DNA of 5,068 nt from SAR324 cluster bacterium. GTDB taxonomy: Bacteria; SAR324; JACQKK01. The first letter of the stretch is position 1. Each line of letters opens with the position of its first letter. The translations under genes and the position numbers were made by a program. A model generated the notes under the pieces. That model had not been told where the DNA came from and did no database searches. It was given only the letters and a program-made list of their open reading frames with translations. The stretch spans positions 1-5,068 of the forward strand of contig JACZVE010000269.1 in the NCBI GenBank assembly GCA_022572825.1, given 5' to 3'. Shown piece by piece: positions 1 through 4,865 of the stretch.

Positions 1-84
1 CTACCAAATCGGATAAATTCCCCTTCAAATACGATCAGACCCGTTTCTTCCGGCATACCGACTAATTTGGGGGTGCAGCTTACA
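1..84. other. Possible gene edge left of the insertion sequence
   Basis: This short flank precedes the IS1380 element. On the + strand, the frame starting at base 3 is open with GC-rich third positions until TAA at 63-65 and ends in a charged/aromatic peptide (...KYDQTRFFRHTD), so it could be the 3' end of a gene. The - strand is also open throughout in one frame, giving a plausible peptide (...GMPEETGLIVFEGEFIRFG). The fragment is too short to choose a strand or name a family. If the - strand reading is the real one, the insertion sequence would have cut that gene; no continuation was found on the far side of the element. Confidence 0.25.
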
Positions 85-98
85 CCTGATTCCGTGAA
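85..98 (+). repeat. Left terminal inverted repeat of the IS1380 element
   Basis: CCTGATTCCGTGAA is the exact reverse complement of the segment at 1712-1725. The leading CC is typical of IS1380-family ends. Similarity stops immediately inward of this block. Confidence 0.85.
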
Positions 99-160
99 CA
101 CGATTCATGCCATTCCCATTTTTCCCTTGACAGGCGGCGTCTGGCGGCGGTCCGCTGGAA

Positions 161-175
161 TCACCTATCAGGTGA
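161..175 (+). repeat. Short perfect palindrome in the transposase leader
   Basis: TCACCT-ATC-AGGTGA gives 6-bp arms and a 3-nt loop, ending 33 bp upstream of the transposase ATG. It lies inside the element, so it could be a binding site for the transposase or a repressor, or a leader hairpin dampening expression. A TTGACA-like -35 hexamer is at 127-132, but no good -10 follows at normal spacing, so no promoter is called. Confidence 0.35.
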
Positions 176-208
176 ACAGACTATTGGGCCTTCCAGGGAG
201 GGATCGGC

Positions 209-1504
209 ATGCGAATCGAATATGGTTTGACCGATCGTTTTTTGACCAGCCACGCGGGGCTGGTTTGCCTATACGGCCTGTTGCGATCGGCCCGCCTGCA
301 GTCTCTTTTCGGCCCCACGCTGAAAACCATTCCTGACGCCGTCATTTTTACCGTCCAGACCGTGCTGCTGGCCTTGGGCAAAACCGATTTCGAGGCCGTC
401 ACTGCCTTTCGGGACGATGTGGCCTTCGGGCATCTGTTGCGCTTGAAGCGGGTGCCCTCTGCCGAGATTCTGCGCCAGCGCCTCGATGGCGCGCCCGCCA
501 AGACCGATGCGGCACTGCACGAGGCCTCCCTGCGGCTGCTGGAAGCGCACGGGGAACCGCTTGCGAATGCTCAGGGCTTTGTGCCCCTGGACATCGACAC
601 CACCCCCATGGACAACTCGGGCACCCATCGCGAGGGGGTCTCCTACACCTATAAGGGCTTCTGTGGTTACCACCCGCTGCTGGCCTACTTGGGTGAGCAA
701 GGCTACCTGTTGGCCGCCGAGCTGCGCCCCGGCTCGCAGCATCCGCAAAACGGATTCATCCCGTTTTTCAAGCAGGCTATCGCCTCGGCCAGGCGCCTCA
801 CCGATGGCTGCCTGCTGGCACGCATGGATGCCAGCCACGATGCCGAGGAGACGCGTGCGGCCTGCCTGGACGAGAGGGTCGATTTCATCCTGCGCCGGAA
901 CCCGCGCGGCCAAGACCCGTGGAGCGTCTGGAACGCCCTGGGCGAGGAAAAGACCCACTTCGCCTCCGGCCCCGGCTATTACACCGCCCTCATCGATGAG
1001 CCCCGCGAGCTCTCCGATGGGCGCATCGTGCGACTGATCACCCTCATCACCCGCCGCACCGCACACGGCAGCCAGCTCCTTCTGGCCCCCGAATACGAGC
1101 TGGAAGCTCTGTGGACCTCGCTCGATCTGCCCGTCGAGGAGGTGTTCGATCTCTACCACGCCCACGCCACCTGCGAGCAGTTCCACGCCGAGCTCAAGTC
1201 CGACATCGGCCTGGAGCGCTTTCCCTCCGGCAAGTTCAAAACCAACCAGCACATCTTCGCTTGCGCCCAACTGGCCTTCAACGTGTTGCGCCTGCTGGGA
1301 GAACTGATGAAACAGCACGGTCCCCTTCCCAGGCGCTTGCGAGACTTGGAACGCACTCGCTTCCGGCTGAAGACCGTCATCCAGACCCTGCTGTACCACG
1401 CCGCCATGCTGGTCCATCACGCCCGCGGCTGGCTGCTCAAGCTGGGCCGCCATACCGCCAACAGCCACTGGGTGCTGGCCGTCCTGCGCGCCTGCCCAGG
1501 GTGA
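209..1504 (+). CDS. IS1380-family DDE transposase
   Basis: A 431-residue transposase, full length for the family, that cuts and joins the ends of its own element. The catalytic core follows the IS4/IS1380 plan: the first acidic site is in LDIDTT (D128/D130), the second is the Asp of ARMDAS (D207), and the third is E323 in the C-terminal signature Y316-x2-H319-x3-E323-x6-K330. That signature matches the YREK pattern with His in place of Arg. The segment around 128-160 (DTTPMDNSG...YTYKGFCGYHPLLAYLG) is characteristic of IS1380 proteins, as is ERFPSGKFKTN after the YREK motif. The ATG at 209 is preceded by an excellent ribosome site (AGGGAGGG, 195-202) at about 7 bp. The reading frame has no stop or frameshift and codon use is GC-rich, richer than the flanks, consistent with an immigrant element. 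It is probably still active unless the terminal region has changed. Confidence 0.93.
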   Translation: MRIEYGLTDRFLTSHAGLVCLYGLLRSARLQSLFGPTLKTIPDAVIFTVQTVLLALGKTDFEAVTAFRDDVAFGHLLRLKRVPSAEILRQRLDGAPAKTDAALHEASLRLLEAHGEPLANAQGFVPLDIDTTPMDNSGTHREGVSYTYKGFCGYHPLLAYLGEQGYLLAAELRPGSQHPQNGFIPFFKQAIASARRLTDGCLLARMDASHDAEETRAACLDERVDFILRRNPRGQDPWSVWNALGEEKTHFASGPGYYTALIDEPRELSDGRIVRLITLITRRTAHGSQLLLAPEYELEALWTSLDLPVEEVFDLYHAHATCEQFHAELKSDIGLERFPSGKFKTNQHIFACAQLAFNVLRLLGELMKQHGPLPRRLRDLERTRFRLKTVIQTLLYHAAMLVHHARGWLLKLGRHTANSHWVLAVLRACPG

Positions 1505-1711
1505 GCGCTCCACCTCACCACATCCATTACTGGCAGGCCCCCTTATTCCTTGAAATTCCATCAGGCCAACGCGGTGGTGTTCTCTGGTCCTGGGAATTTA
1601 GCTTCAAAATCTGACAATTTCTCTCTCAACCTGTGCTTTAGATTCCTCAACCCCCAAAATGAATCCTATCCCAGCAAAAATTCATCCCCATCCGCTCAAA
1701 TTGATATAAGC
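1505..1711. other. Non-coding 3' portion of the IS1380 element
   Basis: Between the transposase stop and the right inverted repeat there is no convincing reading frame. A + strand frame from 1550 runs across the end of the element and has neither a good ribosome site nor recognisable protein sequence. The stretch becomes more AT-rich towards the right end. No passenger gene or terminator-like hairpin with a T tract was seen. Confidence 0.6.
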
Positions 1712-1725
1712 TTCACGGAATCAGG
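1712..1725 (-). repeat. Right terminal inverted repeat of the IS1380 element
   Basis: TTCACGGAATCAGG is the exact reverse complement of the left end at 85-98 and ends in GG, as expected for an IS1380 right end. Confidence 0.85.
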
Positions 1726-1811
1726 TAATAAAATCGGAGGGGTCTCGGGCTGGCGACAGAAACAGATTGGAGCGCCTCTGGATAAGGTCTTAGGATGGGG
1801 CAACAACTGAG

Positions 1812-1827
1812 GGCGAGATCGCTCGCC
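1812..1827 (-). terminator. Weak candidate terminator hairpin after the hydrolase gene
   Basis: GGCGAG-ATCG-CTCGCC forms a stem with 6-bp arms and a 4-nt loop, 63 bp beyond the hydrolase stop codon. On the - strand it is followed by CTCAGTTGTTG rather than a clean T tract, so it is at best a poor intrinsic terminator. The rest of the 1726-1890 interval holds nothing recognisable. Confidence 0.25.
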
Positions 1828-1890
1828 AAATTTCTCCTCGGCCGCGCCAAGCGTAAAGGCACGCCCGACTCACGACAAACTGAAACCGGC

Positions 1891-2628
1891 TTACAGATTG
1901 CGTCGATAGAGTGCGAACAGCCGCTCCCAATGGCGCTCGGCTGCGGGCATGTCGTAGACGGAGCGCTCCGGAAAGGCAAAGCCGTGATGCACACCTGGCT
2001 GAATTTCGAGTTCTCCCTTGACGCCGGATTGGTCGAATAGCCGTTTCAGTTCCGCGACCATATCCGGTGGAGCGAGATCATCATACTCGGCGCAGGATAT
2101 GTAGATCTCGCCAGCGATCTTGTCCAGGTTCAGGTGCGGGCTCTCTTCCGCGTCGTTGACCAACCAGGTGCCATAGTAGGAGGCCGCCGCGCTTATTCTC
2201 TCCGGGAAGCGCGCGGCTGCGGCAAGGGCATACGGGCCGCTCATGCAGTAGCCATGGACCCCCACCGGCCCTGGCCGCGCGTCTTCATGTTCGTTCAGAA
2301 ATAAGAGCATGGCGGCGACGTCGCTCATCACGGGCGGGATTGTCATTTTAGTTCGGATGGCCCGCATGCGCGTGTAATCGCCACTTTCGTGATTCAACAC
2401 GCCGGGGCCGAATTTCGTATCCCGTCCGGCGCGATAGTAAAGATTTGGCAGCAGAACAAAATACCCGACGGCAGCAAGCCGGCGAGCCATCTTATACAGT
2501 TCCTCTCGAATACCGGGCGCATCCATCAGCATGATCACTGGCGGGAACGGGCCATTTCGCTCAGGACGACATAAGAACGTCTCCATTCCAATCCCATTAC
2601 GGTCAATATCGATGATTCCTTCAATCAT
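1891..2628 (-). CDS. Dienelactone hydrolase-family alpha/beta hydrolase
   Basis: Predicted cytoplasmic hydrolase of 245 residues, close to the usual size of dienelactone hydrolases (carboxymethylenebutenolidase family), which open lactone or ester bonds in ring-cleavage pathways. The catalytic triad is visible: nucleophile C128 in G-Y-C-M-S-G, D183 in AEYDDLAP and H215 in HHGFAFP. A cysteine nucleophile, not serine, is the hallmark of this family. The N-terminal beta strand and oxyanion region is PVIMLMDAPGIREEL (30-44). The frame is open back to an ATG at 2697, but the start at 2628 is preferred: it has AGAGGAAGG six bases upstream and begins at the conserved strand, while the extra 23 residues are basic and unlike the family. 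True substrate unknown; many members act on esters other than dienelactone. No ring-cleavage partner genes are present in the window. Confidence 0.88.
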   Translation of the reverse strand: MIEGIIDIDRNGIGMETFLCRPERNGPFPPVIMLMDAPGIREELYKMARRLAAVGYFVLLPNLYYRAGRDTKFGPGVLNHESGDYTRMRAIRTKMTIPPVMSDVAAMLLFLNEHEDARPGPVGVHGYCMSGPYALAAAARFPERISAAASYYGTWLVNDAEESPHLNLDKIAGEIYISCAEYDDLAPPDMVAELKRLFDQSGVKGELEIQPGVHHGFAFPERSVYDMPAAERHWERLFALYRRNL

Positions 2629-2634
2629 ACGAAG

Positions 2635-2641
2635 CCTTCCT
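2635..2641 (-). promoter_or_regulatory. Ribosome binding site that sets the hydrolase start
   Basis: AGGAAGG on the - strand, 6 bp before the ATG at 2626-2628. The alternative upstream ATG at 2695-2697 lacks a comparable site, which is why the shorter protein is annotated. Confidence 0.6.
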
Positions 2642-2696
2642 CTTCTGAAGAGCTGGTTGTGACGCGGACGATGCCCGAATATACCGAACTCTCTCA

Positions 2697-2864
2697 TCAG
2701 TCAACGAACTGACCTACCCCCTTGGAATCGATCCAGTAGGAGAATTGGAGTTCAGGCTGGACCGAGTGAGAACGGTTGGCATGGACTTGTGGACGGAGCA
2801 GGCGGAGGGTCTCCGGGGGCGCTTGGATCAGGGCGTGGAGCGAGAACAACCCTTGTTTCCCTGC
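2697..2864 (-). pseudogene. Possible small gene remnant upstream of the hydrolase
   Basis: A 55-codon open frame between two TGA stops. About 70% of codons end in G or C by hand count, and the translation looks protein-like (includes HALIQAPPETLRLLRPQ and ELQFSYWIDSKGVGQFVD). It has no ATG; the only start is a TTG at 2849 with a poor ribosome site. Its TGA overlaps the upstream ATG of the hydrolase frame as TGATG, an arrangement seen in translationally coupled pairs. This may be the tail of a gene whose front has been lost. The opposite strand of the same interval is also open, so coding is uncertain and no family is recognised. Confidence 0.25.
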
Positions 2865-2876
2865 TCAAGCCCTCCC

Positions 2877-3218
2877 CTACTGCACCCTCAGCACAACCCT
2901 CCCCCTATACGCCATAACTGAAAACTTGGTTCCCGGCTTTGCGCCCACGCTGAGCAGCGGTTCCTGGGGAATGTTCAAACCGAACGCCTCTCCCTTGCCA
3001 CGTCTTTTCACCTCAACCACTTCAACCCGTTTTTCCGCCTTGTCCTTTCTTGGCTGCCTGAAGGCGGGAACGGGTTTGCCGCTAGCCTGACTGGCCCTGA
3101 CCAGGCGGTTGTTTAAGGTAAACGGGGTCTTGAACCCAAGTTCGGTGGCGATTTGTTTTTGCGTGAGGCCCTGCTTCGCCAGGGTTTTGACCTTGTTAAA
3201 AAGTTCCGCTGGTTCCAT
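2877..3218 (-). CDS. Small DNA-binding protein: HTH plus AbrB/SpoVT-like C-terminus
   Basis: A 113-residue basic protein. Residues 18-44 (LTQKQIATELGFKTPFTLNNR...) read as a helix-turn-helix: Q-x-x-IA-x-x-LG-F, then a polar recognition helix. Residues 45-78 are a Lys/Arg-rich linker. Residues 79-113 (FGLNIPQEPLLSVGAKPGTKF...RGRVVLRV) match the swapped-hairpin AbrB/SpoVT pattern (IP-x-x-LL...G-x-KPG-x-x-...-G-x-VVLR). Role: probably a transcription regulator or antitoxin-like DNA binder; no toxin gene is adjacent. An ATG at 3284 would add 22 residues, but the codons there encode the ribosome site itself, so the internal ATG at 3218 is chosen. It lies downstream of an integrase remnant in the same orientation and may be the resident gene of that mobile unit. 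The family call for the C-terminus is good; the two-domain reading is inference. Confidence 0.75.
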   Translation of the reverse strand: MEPAELFNKVKTLAKQGLTQKQIATELGFKTPFTLNNRLVRASQASGKPVPAFRQPRKDKAEKRVEVVEVKRRGKGEAFGLNIPQEPLLSVGAKPGTKFSVMAYRGRVVLRVQ

Positions 3219-3225
3219 TTCTTTT

Positions 3226-3232
3226 CCTCCTT
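3226..3232 (-). promoter_or_regulatory. Strong ribosome binding site of the HTH/AbrB-like gene
   Basis: A full consensus AAGGAGG on the - strand, 7 bp before the ATG at 3216-3218. It fixes the start of the 113-residue protein and argues against the longer reading from 3284. Confidence 0.75.
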
Positions 3233-3373
3233 TTTGGCCTGCCTTCTTGGTTTCTTGAAGAACATCTTTTCTCCACCGGCTCATAGTTGAATCTCTTGCC
3301 GAACCCCGTGCCTACCGACTTGTAGCCAGGGAGTCAATGTCGCTAAATCAGGCACGCACCGCAGGACTAACGC

Positions 3374-3700
3374 TCAATACCCGGCCATCGGGAAGTGAAT
3401 CTTGGTGGCCGCCTCCATCTTGGTCTTTTCATCCCGGCGGTCGTAACGGGAGGTGGTGACCGGGGAGGCGTGACCCATTAGCTTTTGCACGGTCACCAGA
3501 TCCACCCCGGCATCCAGCATTTCCCCCGCAAAGGTTCTTCTCAGGTCATGCGGCGTAAATGGCTTGACTTTGGCCTGTTGGAACCGCTTCTCCAATATGA
3601 TCCAGATCGCCTGATCGGTGAGACGCTCCGGGATCATCTTGCCCCCCTTGCGAATGGTGTACAGTGGTGGCCTCAACGCTTCTTCCCGCATGTTGAGCTA
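3374..3700 (-). pseudogene. Truncated tyrosine recombinase, C-terminal fragment (copy A)
   Basis: The last ~105 residues of a XerC/D-type site-specific recombinase. Present are the box II residues H48-x-x-R51 (PHDLRRTF), H74 (LMGHAS) and the nucleophile Y83 (SRYDRR), numbered from the ATG at 3691. The catalytic box I Arg, the beta-hairpin Lys and the whole N-terminal core-binding domain are missing, so it cannot be an active recombinase. Similarity to copy B begins at codon 3698-3700, which is TAG here and TGG (Trp) in copy B. No good ribosome site precedes the internal ATG. Its 3' end carries two extra codons (GY) beyond the shared PM-A/G end. It may be an inert tail left by recombination, or a short DNA-binding peptide, which is less likely. 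Confidence 0.85.
3385..3395 (-). repeat. CTTYCCGATGG motif at the 3' end of integrase copy A
   Basis: On the - strand this reads CTTCCCGATGG, 10 of 11 bases identical to the copies at 3720-3730 and 4233-4243. It encodes the last shared residues (FPM) of the integrase. Similarity between copies A and B breaks off directly after it. Confidence 0.6.
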
Positions 3701-3711
3701 CCCGGGAACGA

Positions 3712-3725
3712 CGATGGGACCATCG
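3712..3725. repeat. Perfect palindrome overlapping the third motif copy
   Basis: CGATGG-GA-CCATCG gives 6-bp arms and a 2-bp spacer. It overlaps the third copy of the CTTYCCGATGG motif, so the core CCATCG is present in both orientations, as in many tyrosine-recombinase crossover sites. It lies between the end of the EthD-like gene and the breakpoint of integrase copy A. It could also act as a weak hairpin after the gene, but no T tract follows. Confidence 0.5.
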
Positions 3726-3730
3726 GAAAG
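3720..3730 (-). repeat. Third copy of the integrase-end motif, outside any integrase gene
   Basis: On the - strand this reads CTTTCCGATGG, an 11/11 match to the 3' end of integrase copy B (4233-4243). It lies 13 bp beyond the stop of the EthD-like gene, with no integrase sequence upstream of it. Its position is that expected of the far-side recombination site of an inserted gene; that function is inference. Confidence 0.5.
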
Positions 3731-3743
3731 CCGGTGGTTCAAT

Positions 3744-4070
3744 TCAACCGGTAATAAACGACTTGATTTCAATCGACAACATCCTCTTGCGATTGACTTC
3801 GCCAAACGCAGCGTCAAATTCCTGAATGAGATTCTGTAAGGCATCGGACTTCATGGTTTCATTCAATTTTTCCTTACTCTCAAACTCATAAAGCGCCATG
3901 TAGTTGTACCCATCACCTCCATCCATGATCTTGTAGCGACGGCCACTTATCACGCCTGGAAATCGGTTCAATGCTTTGGGCATATGATCCTCGTCGTACC
4001 ACCGATTGAACGCATCTTCTTGTTCGGGTTTAACCTTTGCCATCACGATAAATACGCCTTTGTTTTCCAT
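3744..4070 (-). CDS. EthD/DUF4286-like dimeric alpha/beta-barrel protein
   Basis: A 108-residue protein with the ferredoxin-like plan of the EthD/DUF4286 group: strand GVFIVMAKVKPEQEDAFNRW (5-24), the signature WYDEDHMPKAL (24-34), then FPGVISGRRYKI (37-48), a second strand YNYMALYEFES (56-66) and a C-terminal helix and strand (70-106). Relatives form small dimers that bind or assist oxidation of hydrophobic or phenolic compounds; their reactions are mostly unknown and no catalytic residue can be named here. The ATG at 4070 is preferred: it starts at the first conserved strand and has AGGAG upstream (4082-4086, a rather long 11-bp spacing). A GTG at 4196 would add 42 residues unlike the family. 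The gene is clearly more AT-rich than the flanking integrase copies and stands alone between them, which suggests separate acquisition. Confidence 0.75.
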   Translation of the reverse strand: MENKGVFIVMAKVKPEQEDAFNRWYDEDHMPKALNRFPGVISGRRYKIMDGGDGYNYMALYEFESKEKLNETMKSDALQNLIQEFDAAFGEVNRKRMLSIEIKSFITG

Positions 4071-4227
4071 GTTTCGATAATCTCCTAATGGAATTGAATG
4101 AAAAAATACCGGCTTGAAGTTGGCCGAATACGAGGCAGAAGAGAGGGATTGTTTGAGCCTGGCGATTATCAACTCTGCATATCGCTTGTAATACACGGCC
4201 CCATGTCAGCTTGTCGAGACTCCATCT

Positions 4228-4740
4228 CTACCCCATCGGAAAGTGTATCTTAGTGGCTGCCTCCATTTTGGTCTTTTCATCCCGGCGGTCGTAGCGCGAG
4301 GTTGTGACCGGCGAGGCGTGGCCCATGAGATGTTGCACCGTCACCAGATCAACCCCGGCATCCAGCATTTCCCCGGCAAAGGTTCTCCTCAGGTCATGCG
4401 GCGTGAAGGGCTTGACCTTGGCCTGTTGGAAACGCTTTTCCAGGATCACCCAAATGGCTTGGTCGGTAAGGCGCTCCGGGATGATCTTGCCGCCCTTGCG
4501 GATGCGGTACAGCAGTGGCCCCGGCTTATCTCCCCGGACGTTGATCCATCCCGTCATTGCGGCCTTTGCCCCGTTTCCCAGGTAGACCATTCGGGCCTTG
4601 TTCCCTTTGGAAGCAACGATCTTCAGACTGCCGGTCTCGCTGTCGTAGTCGGTCAAATCCAGGGCGACAACCTCGCTCCGCCGAAGTCCTGCCGCATATA
4701 GCAAAGCCAGAAAGGCGGCATCCCGGACGCCCCGCAGGGG
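4228..4740 (-). pseudogene. 5'-truncated tyrosine recombinase, catalytic domain (copy B)
   Basis: Catalytic domain of a XerC/D-type site-specific recombinase, joined at the front to unrelated sequence. All active-site residues are visible, numbered from the TTG at 4704: Arg8 (LYAAGLRRSE), Lys33 (ASKGNKAR), His103-x-x-Arg106 (PHDLRRTF), His129 (LMGHAS) and Tyr138 (SRYDRR). Their spacing agrees with XerD. Recognisable integrase sequence extends to about 4735 (LRGVRDAAFLALLYAAG), where it meets a GC-rich stem-loop. The frame is closed by a TGA at 4801-4803 and contains no credible start, so the ~150-residue N-terminal core-binding domain is gone. It is probably non-functional, although the catalytic half shows no stop or frameshift. 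The gene ends PMG-stop at the shared CTTTCCGATGG motif. Confidence 0.85.
4233..4243 (-). repeat. CTTYCCGATGG motif at the 3' end of integrase copy B
   Basis: On the - strand this reads CTTTCCGATGG, identical to 3720-3730. Together with that copy it brackets the EthD-like gene in direct orientation, about 513 bp apart, so recombination between the two would release the gene as a circle. Confidence 0.6.
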
Positions 4741-4767
4741 CCGGCCCAGCGTAGGGTGGGGGCCGGC
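4740..4767. repeat. GC-rich stem-loop at the integrase copy B breakpoint
   Basis: GCCGGCCC (4740-4747) and GGGCCGGC (4760-4767) are perfect 8-bp inverted arms around a 12-nt loop. The recognisable integrase sequence ends exactly at the left arm, which suggests the hairpin marks, or helped cause, the truncation point. Confidence 0.55.
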
Positions 4768-4777
4768 GCTACCAGAT

Positions 4778-4793
4778 CGTTGGGAGACCTGGG
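4778..4793 (+). repeat. 16-bp direct repeat, unit 1
   Basis: CGTTGGGAGACCTGGG matches the unit at 4850-4865 at 15 of 16 positions, with starts 72 bp apart. Flanks outside the block differ, so it is a short dispersed repeat rather than a long tandem duplication. Confidence 0.55.
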
Positions 4794-4849
4794 AGCCCGG
4801 TCAGGCGGTCGCGTCGGGTGGCAGGCATCATGCGCAGCATTACGGTAGC

Positions 4850-4865
4850 CGTTGGGAGACATGGG
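4850..4865 (+). repeat. 16-bp direct repeat, unit 2
   Basis: CGTTGGGAGACATGGG is the second unit, with one mismatch to 4778-4793. It runs directly into the small inverted repeat at 4865-4877, so the pair may be binding sites next to a structured core. Confidence 0.55.

Larger units (their letters stand above)
85..1725 (+). mobile_element. IS1380-family insertion sequence, apparently complete
   Basis: A 1641-bp element bounded by perfect 14-bp terminal inverted repeats that begin with CC, around a single full-length IS1380-type DDE transposase read left to right. Length and one-ORF organisation fit the family as known. The repeat match extends one more base on each side (A84/T1726). The four bases outside the ends are TACA on the left and TAAT on the right, so no clean 4-bp target duplication is visible; IS1380 elements normally make a 4-5 bp duplication. 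Either the flanks have mutated or the element sits at a rearrangement junction. About 110 bp separate the left end from the transposase and about 207 non-coding bp separate its stop from the right repeat. Confidence 0.85.

Noticed and set aside
67..336. + strand frame of 89 codons crossing the left end of the insertion sequence
   Set aside because: It runs through the terminal repeat, lacks a ribosome site and overlaps the transposase start in another frame.
269..1561. Long - strand open frame (430 codons) opposite the transposase
   Set aside because: It is a shadow of the GC-rich transposase gene: its translation is low-complexity Gly/Gln/Ala-rich with no family features, while the + strand frame has the DDE and YREK motifs.
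1795..2040. + strand frame of 81 codons after the insertion sequence
   Set aside because: Most of it is antisense to the hydrolase C-terminus, the ribosome site is poor and the translation is unrecognisable.
2776..3090. + strand frame of 104 codons opposite the HTH/AbrB-like gene
   Set aside because: Antisense to a gene with a clear ribosome site and domain pattern; Ser/Thr/Pro-rich translation typical of a shadow.
3385..4243. Integron with attC gene cassettes
   Set aside because: No attC-like paired R and L boxes (GTTRRRY / RYYYAAC) flank the EthD-like gene, and the recombinase tails lack an IntI-type additional domain; the repeated motif is instead the integrase gene end.
4653..4862. - strand frame of 69 codons upstream of integrase copy B
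   Set aside because: It overlaps the integrase in the wrong frame and is Pro/Arg-rich. I considered that a frameshift might link it to the missing integrase N-terminus, but it shows no core-binding domain features.
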